DNA of 44,612 bases, from the NCBI GenBank assembly GCA_934153805.1, contig CAKPFO010000008.1:1-44612 (forward strand). The letters run 5' to 3'. The translations under genes and the position numbers were made by a program. Source of the stretch: an uncultured Clostridia bacterium (lineage in GTDB: Bacteria > Bacillota > Clostridia > TANB77 > CAG-508). The notes beneath the pieces are model-generated. The model was given only the letters and a program-made list of their open reading frames with translations. It was not told the DNA's origin and made no database searches. Positions 35,952 to 43,983 of the stretch are shown here, one piece after another (position 1 is the first letter of the stretch; the number at the start of each line of letters is the position of its first letter).

Positions 35952-37040
35952 ATGGGAGTAGATAAAACACTAAAGACATTTGGTATAAAAGTAATAGCTA
36001 GAGTTACAAAAGAACAACAGATTATAATTTCAGATAATGTTGCTACCAAAATATCAAATGAGTTTAATTACATAGATTATGGATATGTATATAAAAAACT
36101 AATGATAGCAAAGATGTATATAGCACAAATCCCAGAAGGACTTAGCCGTGCAATATATATGTACGAAGAAGATACTTTATACATTAGTGATGAAGAAGAT
36201 ATAAATAATATTTCAGAAGAGCTTATGCATGAATGCATTCATACAATGCAAGATATAAGAGATAAAAAAGGTAATGTAAAGCAACTAGGGCAATGTATAT
36301 TTTCAGAATTTAAAGTATATGCCATGGCATTAAATGAAGCCTCTATTCAATATATTGTTTCAAAAATGTATGACAAAGAAATTGAATTTGCTCAAGCATA
36401 TGGAATAAAAGCAAAAACTTATAGTACAAATAGATATCCACTAATATGCAATATTATTCTTCAACTTTTATACATAGCAAGTCCCGAAAAATTAGTAACT
36501 AGCACTATTTATTCAAAAGATAGTTTTATAATAGATTGTATAGAAAGTTTAGGCGGAGAATTAAGCTTTACTAATATACAAAGCAACTTAGATGATATGC
36601 TATATGCTTCAGAAAAAATAACAGGGCTAAAAAGAGATGCAAAAAAAGGTGAATTAGAAGATACCGAAAAAATTGTTAAACAAATATATGAACAAGAGGA
36701 ATTGATTAGAAGACTATATATGGATTGCCAAATGTCTATATTTACAATGTATTTTGATAGATTATATGGCGATTTAGAGACTACAGAAGATATAGAATAT
36801 TACAAGAAAAAACTAGAAGGATATGCAGATTTATTTGGAACATTTGTAAATAAAGATGAAGAATACTTTTCAAGATACTATCAAAATTATTGTGCTGATA
36901 AATTTGAAAAATTAAAAGATATGGAACTAGAAATTGAAAGAAGAAACAGCTTAGCACTAACCGTAGTTTCAGATAATGTAATAGAACAACTATTTCAAAA
37001 AATAAAAAATTTATTTTTAAAAGTAAAGAATAGAATGTGA
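35952..37040 (+). CDS. Putative cytoplasmic gluzincin-like metallopeptidase, family unknown
   Basis: 362 residues with AGGAGA upstream. No signal peptide or TM segment is evident. Residues 93-97 read HECIH inside the helix EELMHECIHTMQDI, an HExxH zinc motif. NEASIQY at 128-134 places a Glu 32 residues after the second His in a helix, as in gluzincins (HExxH...NExxxxY). The preceding FSEFKVYAMAL helix would pack on it. The remainder is helical, with a coiled segment near 215-250 and a C-terminal basic stretch. No family name is recognised. It ends at a strong terminator shared with the convergent small gene. A protease or decayed zincin role is inferred from the motif only. Confidence 0.7.
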   Translation: MGVDKTLKTFGIKVIARVTKEQQIIISDNVATKISNEFNYIDYGYVYKKLMIAKMYIAQIPEGLSRAIYMYEEDTLYISDEEDINNISEELMHECIHTMQDIRDKKGNVKQLGQCIFSEFKVYAMALNEASIQYIVSKMYDKEIEFAQAYGIKAKTYSTNRYPLICNIILQLLYIASPEKLVTSTIYSKDSFIIDCIESLGGELSFTNIQSNLDDMLYASEKITGLKRDAKKGELEDTEKIVKQIYEQEELIRRLYMDCQMSIFTMYFDRLYGDLETTEDIEYYKKKLEGYADLFGTFVNKDEEYFSRYYQNYCADKFEKLKDMELEIERRNSLALTVVSDNVIEQLFQKIKNLFLKVKNRM

Positions 37041-37044
37041 AATT

Positions 37045-37092
37045 AAAATAGATTTTGTAGCAGTTTATACTGTGTACAAAATCTATTTTTAG
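37045..37092. terminator. Bidirectional terminator between convergent genes
   Basis: Perfect 14-bp arms 37045-37058 and 37076-37089, with T run on plus and A run that serves the minus strand. It separates the zincin from the small minus-strand gene. Confidence 0.8.
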
Positions 37093-37096
37093 TTCT

Positions 37097-37366
37097 TTAT
37101 AAAAACATATTTAAAAAATTCATTACAAATATACTAAGAGCAACTTTCCAAGAAATTCTAAAACTTTTCTTAAAAGCATTTTTTACAACTACCATGTGGT
37201 AATTTTCTCTAACTGTTAAAGCAAGACAATTGGTAGTGTTATCTATATTATTGTCAATTGTTGGCGAATAAGTTGCTGTACTATTTGTAACATCACTACT
37301 AGAGTCAGAGTCAGCTACAGCTAAAATTGAATTTAAAGAATCTTTAAATTTTTCTTTATATAACAT
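37097..37366 (-). CDS. Small protein with C-terminal membrane helix, unknown function
   Basis: 89 residues from ATG at 37366 (MLYKEKFKDSLN). The GTG at 37375 sits against the ribosome binding site, while AAAGGAAG (37376-37383 on the complement) is well spaced for 37366. The middle is Ser/Asp/Thr/Asn-rich (VADSDSSSDVTNSTATYS); the end is basic and hydrophobic (FKKSFRISWKVALSIFVMNFLNMFL), possibly a tail anchor. A promoter (37412-37441) lies directly upstream. No domain is recognised. It is convergent with the zincin. The RBS, promoter and terminator make it credible in spite of its size. Confidence 0.6.
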   Translation of the reverse strand: MLYKEKFKDSLNSILAVADSDSSSDVTNSTATYSPTIDNNIDNTTNCLALTVRENYHMVVVKNAFKKSFRISWKVALSIFVMNFLNMFL

Positions 37367-37411
37367 AGATTTCACTTCCTTTACAATTATCTTAAGTACG
37401 TTTATACACTT

Positions 37412-37441
37412 ATTATAACATAATAGTAATTATAAAGTAAA
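37412..37441 (-). promoter_or_regulatory. Promoter of the small minus-strand gene
   Basis: On the minus strand: -35 TTTACT (37441-37436), 18-bp spacer, -10 TATAAT (37417-37412). It lies between the sRNA terminator and the small gene. Confidence 0.5.
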
Positions 37442-37464
37442 GAAAATTAGCTCGAAAAATGTAC

Positions 37465-37619
37465 AAAAAAGAACCTCCCTAGTGAAGGGAGGTCTTTTCC
37501 ACGTATGTACGAAAAAGGGTGCGTAATATGGACTTATTTACTATCGATGAAGCATTCATTCGTGAGTTGGTTAATAGTTACGAGTACATACGTGAATTCA
37601 AGTAATTTTATTCAAGTAT
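37465..37619 (-). ncRNA. Candidate small RNA (about 155 nt) with own promoter and terminator
   Basis: Promoter at 37626-37654 (TTGCAT, 17 bp, TATAAT). The transcript folds a closing helix of 11 perfect pairs (CACGTATGTAC at 37500-37510 with 37584-37594). Inside it, smaller helices such as CGTAA/TTACG and ACTAT/ATAGT are possible. It ends in a GC-rich 8-bp terminator stem (37473-37480 with 37486-37493) followed by a U-run (37470-37465). No ORF with a ribosome binding site is present. A 6S-like long hairpin is one possibility, but I cannot assign a family. It is antisense to no gene; gap is divergent. Confidence 0.65.
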
Positions 37620-37625
37620 GTACTT

Positions 37626-37654
37626 ATTATAGCACAATAATTTACATAATGCAA
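37626..37654 (-). promoter_or_regulatory. Promoter of the candidate small RNA
   Basis: Minus strand -35 TTGCAT (37654-37649), 17-bp spacer, -10 TATAAT (37631-37626). A perfect -10 and ideal spacing. Confidence 0.7.
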
Positions 37655-37694
37655 CACTTTTGGGAAAATTTTCTCATTTTATAAAAATATATAC

Positions 37695-37721
37695 TTGAAA
37701 AGTGTGCATAGTTGGTATAAA
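37695..37721 (+). promoter_or_regulatory. Probable promoter of the glycolytic operon
   Basis: -35 TTGAAA (37695-37700) and -10 TATAAA (37716-37721), with a short 15-bp spacing partly offset by TGG before the -10. A 10-bp hairpin GTAAAATATT/AATATTTTAC (about 37747-37769) ends just before the AAAGGAGG of gap. Confidence 0.45.
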
Positions 37722-37787
37722 ATAAGCATGTAAAATAAATAATAAAGGTAAAATATTGATAATATTTTACAAAAGGAGGAATTTATA

Positions 37788-38792
37788 ATGTCAGTAAAAA
37801 TAGGAATTAATGGTTTTGGAAGAATAGGAAATTTAGCATTCCAAGCAGCTTTAAAGAAAAAAGAAGTAGAGGTAGTAGCAATAAATGATCCATTTATTAC
37901 AGCAGATTATATGGCATATATGGTTAAATATGACACTGTACATGGAAAATTTGATGGAGAGGTATCTTCTAAAGAAAATACTTTAATAGTAAATGGAAAA
38001 GAAATAAAAGTATATAACGAAATGGATCCAGCAAATATCCCATGGGGAAAAGATGGAGTAGACTATGTATTAGAATGTTCAGGAGTATTTACAACAATGG
38101 AAAAAGCAGAAGCTCATTTAAAAGGTGGAGCTAAAAAAGTTGTAATAAGTGCACCATCAAAAGATGCTCCAATGTTTGTAATGGGAGTAAATAACGAAAA
38201 ATATGACCCAAGCATGAACATAGTATCTAATGCATCATGTACAACAAACTGCTTAGCACCTTTAGCAAAAGTAATTAACGATAATTTTGGAATTGTAGAT
38301 GGATTAATGACAACAGTACATTCTACAACAGCAACACAAAAAACAGTTGATGGAGCTTCTAAAAAAGATTGGAGAGGTGGTAGAGCAGCATCTGCAAACA
38401 TTATACCATCATCAACAGGAGCTGCAAAAGCAGTAGGAAAAGTAATACCAGAATTAAATGGTAAATTAACAGGTATGGCATTTAGAGTACCTACAGTAGA
38501 CGTTTCTGTAGTAGATTTAACTTGTAATTTAGCAAAACCAGCTACTATGGAAGAAATATGCAAAGTAATGAAACAAGCATCAGAAAATGAATTTAAAGGA
38601 ATAATAGAATATGTAGAAGACCCAGTTGTATCATCAGACTTTATTAGTGACCCTCATACATCAATATTCGATGCAACAGCAGGAATAGCTCTAACAGATA
38701 CATTTGTAAAATTAGTAGCTTGGTATGACAACGAATGGGGTTACTCAAACAAATTAGTAGATTTAGCTATTTATATGGCTTCTAGAGACTAG
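37788..38792 (+). CDS. gap: Glyceraldehyde-3-phosphate dehydrogenase
   Basis: Converts glyceraldehyde-3-phosphate, NAD+ and phosphate to 1,3-bisphosphoglycerate. 334 residues. The Rossmann start is VKIGINGFGRIGNLAF; Asp of INDPF favours NAD+; the catalytic Cys151 lies in SNASCTTNCLAPL; the catalytic His is in TTVHSTTATQKTVDG; and the C-terminal NAD contact is WYDNEWGYSNKLVDL. RBS AAAGGAGG lies directly behind a 10-bp hairpin. First gene of the gap-pgk-nudix-tpiA-gpmI cluster, with 99 bp to pgk containing a hairpin. No cggR-type regulator precedes it. Confidence 0.97.
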   Translation: MSVKIGINGFGRIGNLAFQAALKKKEVEVVAINDPFITADYMAYMVKYDTVHGKFDGEVSSKENTLIVNGKEIKVYNEMDPANIPWGKDGVDYVLECSGVFTTMEKAEAHLKGGAKKVVISAPSKDAPMFVMGVNNEKYDPSMNIVSNASCTTNCLAPLAKVINDNFGIVDGLMTTVHSTTATQKTVDGASKKDWRGGRAASANIIPSSTGAAKAVGKVIPELNGKLTGMAFRVPTVDVSVVDLTCNLAKPATMEEICKVMKQASENEFKGIIEYVEDPVVSSDFISDPHTSIFDATAGIALTDTFVKLVAWYDNEWGYSNKLVDLAIYMASRD

Positions 38793-38807
38793 AAACTAGA
38801 ATTGGAG

Positions 38808-38860
38808 GTTAGAGGTTGAAATTAGAAATGTATATAAACATTAAAATTTTAATCTCTAAC
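38808..38860 (+). promoter_or_regulatory. Hairpin between gap and pgk
   Basis: 16-bp arms 38808-38823 and 38845-38860 with two G-U pairs, plus AATGT/ACATT in the apical part. No long T run follows, so it is more likely a processing or stabilising structure, allowing higher gap than pgk mRNA, than a full terminator. Confidence 0.5.
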
Positions 38861-38891
38861 TTTAAACATGTAATAAACAAGGAGGCTTACT

Positions 38892-40079
38892 ATGAATAAG
38901 AAAACAGTAAGAGATATAGATTTAAAAGATAAAAAAGTCTTGGTAAGATGTGATTTTAATGTCCCATTTGATGAAAATGGAAACATCTCAGATAATAGAA
39001 GAATTGTTGCAGCATTGCCAACTATAAAATATTTATTAGAAAACAATTGCAAGGTAATACTTTGCTCTCACTTAGGAAGACCAAAGGGAGAGGTAAAGAA
39101 AGAGTTTTCACTAAAACCAGTAGCAGAAGAACTTTCTAAGCTACTTGGAAAAGATGTAAAACTTGCGCAAGACGTTGTTGGTGAAAGTGCAATAGAATTA
39201 ACATCAAATATGAAAAATGGAGAAATAGTACTTTTAGAAAATGTAAGATTTGAACCAGGAGAAGAAAAAAACGACGAGGAATTATCTAGAAAATTAGCAT
39301 CGTTAGCACAAATATATGTAAATGATGCATTTGGAACAGCGCATAGAGCACACAGCTCAACAACAGGTGTTGCAAGCTTTTTACCAGCAGTGTCTGGCTT
39401 TTTAATAGAAAAAGAATTAGAGTTTTTAGGAGGAGCTTTAGAAAACCCTAAAAGACCATTTATAGCAATTTTAGGAGGGAAAAAAGTCTCAGATAAAATA
39501 GGTGTTATAGACAGTCTTTTAGAAAAAGTAGATACATTAATAATAGGTGGAGGAATGGCATATACATTCTTTAAGTCTATGGGATATTCAGTAGGAAATT
39601 CAATTTGCGAAGAAGACAAGTTAGACTTAGCACAAGAATTAATGGAAAAAGCAAAAGCTAAAAATGTAAAGTTAGTTTTACCAATAGACAACGTAATAGC
39701 AGATGAGTTTAGTCAAGATGCTAATTCAAAAGTAATAGACTCAGACTCTATACCAGATGGCTGGGAAGGTTTAGACATTGGACCAAAAACAGTAGAACTA
39801 TTTAAAAATGAATTAAAAGATGCAAAAACTGTTATTTGGAATGGACCACTTGGATTATCTGAATTTGAAAAATTCGCAAATGGAACAAGAAAAATAGCAC
39901 AAACATTGGCAGATTTATCAGATTGCATAACTATTATTGGAGGAGGAGACTCAGCAGCAGCTATTGAAAAAATGGGATTATCAGACAAAATGACTCATAT
40001 TTCAACAGGAGGAGGAGCTTCACTAGAATTCTTAGAAGGAAAGAAATTGCCAGGAATAGAGGCATTATTAGATAAATAA
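38892..40079 (+). CDS. pgk: Phosphoglycerate kinase
   Basis: Transfers the acyl phosphate of 1,3-bisphosphoglycerate to ADP. 395 residues, standard monomer size. Signatures: VLVRCDFNVPFDENGNISD (substrate Asp/Asn), CSHLGRPKGEVK, LLENVRFEPGEEKND, VNDAFGTAHRAHSST, AILGGKKVSDKIGVID, then the nucleotide domain with IWNGPLGLSEFEKFANGT and IIGGGDSAAAIEKMG and the end STGGGASLEFLEGKKLPGI. RBS AAGGAGG. 44 bp to the Nudix gene suggests co-transcription. Confidence 0.97.
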   Translation: MNKKTVRDIDLKDKKVLVRCDFNVPFDENGNISDNRRIVAALPTIKYLLENNCKVILCSHLGRPKGEVKKEFSLKPVAEELSKLLGKDVKLAQDVVGESAIELTSNMKNGEIVLLENVRFEPGEEKNDEELSRKLASLAQIYVNDAFGTAHRAHSSTTGVASFLPAVSGFLIEKELEFLGGALENPKRPFIAILGGKKVSDKIGVIDSLLEKVDTLIIGGGMAYTFFKSMGYSVGNSICEEDKLDLAQELMEKAKAKNVKLVLPIDNVIADEFSQDANSKVIDSDSIPDGWEGLDIGPKTVELFKNELKDAKTVIWNGPLGLSEFEKFANGTRKIAQTLADLSDCITIIGGGDSAAAIEKMGLSDKMTHISTGGGASLEFLEGKKLPGIEALLDK

Positions 40080-40123
40080 TTTGCATGCAGTACTAAAATA
40101 ACAGCATAAAGGAGAGAAGAGCA

Positions 40124-40636
40124 ATGAATAGAGCAAACGAAGACAAGTTAGAGTTTGTATCTGCAATTATTACAAACAAAGAAAAAAGACCTTTAATTTT
40201 AAAAAGATGTAATAATTTAAGATTAGACCCAGGGAAATATGATATGTGCTCTGGTCATATGAAAAACGGAGAAATTCCACTACAATCTATGTATAGAGAA
40301 TTAAATGAAGAGTTAGGAATGGAACCAAACAATATTTTAAAAATGCAATATTTAGCAGATATAGAAACTCCACATCCACAGTTACGAAAAACAGTTTCTC
40401 ACATATATCACGTAGAAACAAATCTAACAGAAAAACAAATAAATGAAAGAATAGAAAAAACAAAAGAAAGAGAAATTGAAGAGGCAAAGTATTTAAATAG
40501 TATAGGAGAGCTAATGGCAATACAAACATATAGTCCTCAAATTAGAACGATATACACAAAACAAATGGAAGAAGTCTATCAGATGCTACAAGAAAATTTA
40601 AACGATAGAAAGGAACAACGATGGGAAGAAAGATAA
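40124..40636 (+). CDS. Nudix hydrolase embedded in the glycolytic operon
   Basis: 170 residues with a complete Nudix box, GX5EX7REUXEEXGU, read here as G-HMKNG-E-IPLQSMY-RELNEELGM (about residues 45-67). Residues before it (PLILKRCNNLRLDPGKYDM) resemble the isopentenyl-diphosphate isomerase/YfcD-like Nudix branch, but the length and missing motifs do not allow a substrate call. The C-terminus is helical and charged. RBS GGAGAGAAG. Its last 16 bases overlap the start of tpiA, so translation is coupled. This gene is not a usual member of the gap-pgk-tpiA-gpmI cluster. Confidence 0.85.
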   Translation: MNRANEDKLEFVSAIITNKEKRPLILKRCNNLRLDPGKYDMCSGHMKNGEIPLQSMYRELNEELGMEPNNILKMQYLADIETPHPQLRKTVSHIYHVETNLTEKQINERIEKTKEREIEEAKYLNSIGELMAIQTYSPQIRTIYTKQMEEVYQMLQENLNDRKEQRWEER

Positions 40637-41373
40637 TAGCAGGAAATTGGAAGATGAATATGCTTCCAAATGAAGCAATGGAATTTATTACAAAACTTTC
40701 AGAAAGAATAAGAGATACTCAAAATGAAGTAATACTATGTGTTCCATACACTGATTTATTTTATAGTTTGCTTACAGCCCAAGGGACAAATATAAAAATA
40801 GGAGCACAAAATATGCACTGGGAAGAAAAAGGTGCATACACAGGGGAAATAGCTCCTAAAATGTTAAAATGCATTAACGTAGAATATGTTATAATAGGAC
40901 ATTCAGAAAGAAGACAATACTTTGCTGAAACAGACGAAACGGTAAATAAAAAAATAAAATCTGCAATGCAAAACAGTTTAAAACCTATTGTATGTGTTGG
41001 AGAAAATTTAGAGCAAAAAGAAAACAACAAAACAAATGAAATTATAACAACTCAAACACAAAAAGCCTTAGAAGGATTGACAAATTCACAAGTAGAAAGT
41101 ACAATAATAGCATATGAACCTATATGGGCAATAGGAACAGGAAAAACTGCAAGCAAAGAAGATGCAAATAATGCAATAAAAGAAATTAGAAATAAAATAA
41201 GAGAAATTTATGGAGAACAAACTGCAGGTAAAGTTAAAATCTTATATGGTGGTAGTGTAAAACCAGAAAATGCAAAAGAATTATTTGATACATCAGATAT
41301 AGATGGAGCATTAGTAGGAGGCGCAAGTTTGGATGTTCATGAATTTGAGAAAATAGTTAATTGTAATAAATAA
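40621..41373 (+). CDS. tpiA: Triosephosphate isomerase
   Basis: Interconverts dihydroxyacetone phosphate and glyceraldehyde-3-phosphate. 250 residues, TIM barrel. Catalytic Lys12 in AGNWKMN, His94 in IIGHSERR, and Glu166 in AYEPIWAIGTGKTA; the phosphate-binding loop is ILYGGSVKPENA, and ALVGGASL is near the end. ATG 40621 lies inside the end of the Nudix gene, preceded by AAAGGAA. 131 bp separate it from gpmI. Confidence 0.97.
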   Translation: MGRKIIAGNWKMNMLPNEAMEFITKLSERIRDTQNEVILCVPYTDLFYSLLTAQGTNIKIGAQNMHWEEKGAYTGEIAPKMLKCINVEYVIIGHSERRQYFAETDETVNKKIKSAMQNSLKPIVCVGENLEQKENNKTNEIITTQTQKALEGLTNSQVESTIIAYEPIWAIGTGKTASKEDANNAIKEIRNKIREIYGEQTAGKVKILYGGSVKPENAKELFDTSDIDGALVGGASLDVHEFEKIVNCNK

Positions 41374-41504
41374 AGTCATCACATAAATAATAAGCTTCTT
41401 ATATAATAAAAGAAGACACAAAATAGATGTATAAAAATGATGTAGTAATTGTAAAATAAGATATAAAGATATTATATCTAATGTATAGAAAGAGGTAAAA
41501 CAAA

Positions 41505-43037
41505 ATGAAAAATAAATTGACAATGCTTATGATACTAGATGGTTTTGGCGAAAATGAAGTAGAAAATGCAAATGCAGTAAAATTGGCAAATACTCCAAAC
41601 ATAGACAGATTAATGAAAACATGTCCAACAACAGATGTATTTACAAGTGGGTTGAATGTAGGTCTTCCAGAAGGACAAATGGGAAATTCAGAGGTAGGTC
41701 ACACAAATATAGGGGCTGGTAGAATAGTATACCAAGATTTAACAAGAATAACTAAATCTATAGAAGATGGAGATTTCTTTAGCAATACAGAACTTGTTAA
41801 AGCAATAGAAAACTGTAAAGAACACAATTCTAAATTGCATGTAATGGGATTATTATCAGATGGTGGTGTTCATAGTCATATACGTCATCTTTTTGCAATA
41901 TTAGAACTCGCAAAAAGAAAAGACTTTGAAGATGTATATGTACACTGCTTTATGGACGGAAGAGATACTCCACCAGCATCAGGAGAAACATATATTGCAG
42001 AACTAGAAGAGAAGATGAAAGAAAAAGGTGTTGGAAAAATAGCAACTATTTCTGGAAGATTTTACGCTATGGATAGAGATAAAAGATGGCAAAGAGTACA
42101 AAAAGCTTATGATGCAATGGTTAATGGAATTGGAGATAAAAGCACATCTGCAATAGCAGCAATAGAAAATTCATACCAAAAAGAAATATTTGATGAATTT
42201 ATAGTACCTACAGTAATAACAAATGGAGAAGAACCAGTAGCTACAATAGAGAATAATGACTCAGTTATCTTTGTAAACTTTAGACCAGATAGAGCAAGAG
42301 AAATAACAAGAACATTAGTAGATAAAGATTTTAAAGAATTTGAGACAAAACCATTAAACGTATATTATGTATGTATGACAAATTATGACGATACAATGCC
42401 AAATGTAAAAGTAGCATTCAAAAAAGAAGAGCTAAAAAATACATTTGGAGAATATATCGCAGAAAAAGGATTAACACAATTAAGAATTGCCGAAACAGAA
42501 AAATATGCACATGTAACATTCTTCTTTAATGGTGGAGAAGAAAAACAATATAAAGGAGAAGATAGAATACTAGTACCATCTCCAAAAGTTGAAACATATG
42601 ACTTGAAGCCAGAAATGAGTGCATATGAGGTTACTGACAAAGTAGTAGAAGCTATAAACAGTAAAAAATATGATTGCATAATATTAAACTATGCAAATCC
42701 AGATATGGTAGGACATACAGGAAACTTAGAAGCTGCAATAAAAGCCATAGAAACAATAGATGAATGTGTAGAAAGAGTAGTAGAAGCGGTAGAAGCTCAA
42801 GATGGAGTTTTATTAATAACTGCTGACCATGGAAATGCAGAACAAATGATAGACTACAAAACAGGAGAGCCACACACTGCACATACAACAAACCCAGTAC
42901 CACTTATATTGGTAGGTATGGATAATGCAAAATTAAAGCAAGGAAGACTTGCAGATTTAGCACCAACAATGCTTGATATAATGGAACTAGAAAAACCAGC
43001 AGAAATGACAGGGGAAAGTTTAATAATTAAAGATTAA
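41505..43037 (+). CDS. gpmI: 2,3-bisphosphoglycerate-independent phosphoglycerate mutase
   Basis: Manganese-dependent mutase for 3-phosphoglycerate to 2-phosphoglycerate. 510 residues, alkaline-phosphatase superfamily. Metal Asp in LMILDGFG; phospho-Ser62 in QMGNSEVGHTNIGAGR; HCFMDGRDTPP; FYAMDRDKRW; FVNFRPDRARE; and metal ligands NYANPDMVGHTG and ITADHGNAEQM, with a His in EPHTAHTTNPVP. The manganese dependence fits sporulating Firmicutes, in which this enzyme is pH-sensitive in the forespore. RBS AAGAGG. Last gene of the operon before the terminator at 43045. Confidence 0.97.
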   Translation: MKNKLTMLMILDGFGENEVENANAVKLANTPNIDRLMKTCPTTDVFTSGLNVGLPEGQMGNSEVGHTNIGAGRIVYQDLTRITKSIEDGDFFSNTELVKAIENCKEHNSKLHVMGLLSDGGVHSHIRHLFAILELAKRKDFEDVYVHCFMDGRDTPPASGETYIAELEEKMKEKGVGKIATISGRFYAMDRDKRWQRVQKAYDAMVNGIGDKSTSAIAAIENSYQKEIFDEFIVPTVITNGEEPVATIENNDSVIFVNFRPDRAREITRTLVDKDFKEFETKPLNVYYVCMTNYDDTMPNVKVAFKKEELKNTFGEYIAEKGLTQLRIAETEKYAHVTFFFNGGEEKQYKGEDRILVPSPKVETYDLKPEMSAYEVTDKVVEAINSKKYDCIILNYANPDMVGHTGNLEAAIKAIETIDECVERVVEAVEAQDGVLLITADHGNAEQMIDYKTGEPHTAHTTNPVPLILVGMDNAKLKQGRLADLAPTMLDIMELEKPAEMTGESLIIKD

Positions 43038-43044
43038 ATTTTAT

Positions 43045-43087
43045 AAGTTGGAAGTTAGAGTTACAAAAATACTCTAACCTCCAACTT
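43045..43087 (+). terminator. Terminator of the glycolytic operon
   Basis: 17-bp arms 43045-43061 and 43071-43087 with one mismatch and a 9-base loop. The left arm shares TTGGARGTTAGAG with the sequence between gap and pgk (38803-38815). Confidence 0.7.
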
Positions 43088-43110
43088 TAAGTAAATAAGG
43101 GGAAATTTAT

Positions 43111-43872
43111 ATGCTAAGTACGTCAAAATTACGAGCAATATATTCAAAAATACAAAAACAATTATATTATATGATTCCTGAAAAATGGGAAAAAATATAC
43201 TTATATGCATCAGTTATAGAACAAGTAAATAATCTACAAACTGGAGAAATGTTTTTTTATTATTATCCAACAGGATTATTAAAAAAAGAACCTGTTAATG
43301 TATACGAGATACCTAGTAAGTTTAACATAGATGAAGATGCGTACATGGAATTGGTAGATAAACTATATAAGACTATTTATGAGTTAAGAGAAGCATTTAA
43401 AGACACTGAAGAAAAGATGTGGACTAACTTAACAATAGTTGTAGAAAATTTTAAATTTAATGTAGAATATGCATATGAAGATTTAATAGGTTCAAAATAT
43501 GATAGCTATGATAGACACATTATTTGGAAATGTAAATATTTAGATTTTCCACTAGAAAGGTTAAAAAAGAAAGACAGAAAAATGGTGGAAGAGTATTTTA
43601 AAGAAATTTCAGATGGACCAAAAAGAACAAAGACATATTCAGAGGGATTATATAAAAAGAAAGTACATAATATAGTTGAATATAACACAGAAGAAAAGCC
43701 GGAACGTAGCATAAAAGATAACGTTAAAGTAGAAGAAAAAGCACGAAAACTTACTTCTAAAAATGAGGTAAAATTAGATAAATATGAATTATATAAATTG
43801 AAGCAAGCAGAAAAAAAGAAAAAAGAGCAAGAAGAAATTGCAAAAATGAAAAATCAAATTTTAAATATGTAA
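43111..43872 (+). CDS. DUF600/YezG-like protein with charged C-terminal extension
   Basis: 253 residues, RBS AAGGGGAAA. The first 165 residues resemble the YezG/DUF600 family of cytoplasmic immunity-like proteins of the YeeF-YezG LXG toxin pair: IYSKIQKQLYYMIPEKWEKIYLYASV, EMFFYYYP, VYEIPSKFNID, LVDKLYKTIYELREAF, WTNLTIVVENFKFNVEYAYEDL, then RHIIWKCKYL. The last 85 residues are Lys/Glu-rich and likely helical, unlike classic YezG. No LXG toxin gene is next to it. Family assignment is from motif memory and moderately sure; the present role could be unrelated to toxins. Confidence 0.65.
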   Translation: MLSTSKLRAIYSKIQKQLYYMIPEKWEKIYLYASVIEQVNNLQTGEMFFYYYPTGLLKKEPVNVYEIPSKFNIDEDAYMELVDKLYKTIYELREAFKDTEEKMWTNLTIVVENFKFNVEYAYEDLIGSKYDSYDRHIIWKCKYLDFPLERLKKKDRKMVEEYFKEISDGPKRTKTYSEGLYKKKVHNIVEYNTEEKPERSIKDNVKVEEKARKLTSKNEVKLDKYELYKLKQAEKKKKEQEEIAKMKNQILNM

Positions 43873-43885
43873 TAATATTTAAAAG

Positions 43886-43976
43886 GACATTTGGGGACGG
43901 GTCACTTTTGTCCTAGACATAATTAAACATTCGGGAGTTTTATGTTCAGGACAAAAGTGACCCGTCCCCAAATGTC
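43886..43976. repeat. Long REP-like palindrome with GGGGACGGGTCAC arms
   Basis: Perfect 29-bp arms 43886-43914 and 43948-43976, with a smaller ACATAA/TTATGT stem in the loop. The arms carry GGGGACGGGTCACTTTTGTC, a type of sequence widespread as dispersed palindromes in Firmicutes and linked to RAYT transposases. Antisense open frames across it are by-products. It could also terminate transcription of the DUF600 gene. Confidence 0.75.
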
Positions 43977-43983
43977 TTTCTTT

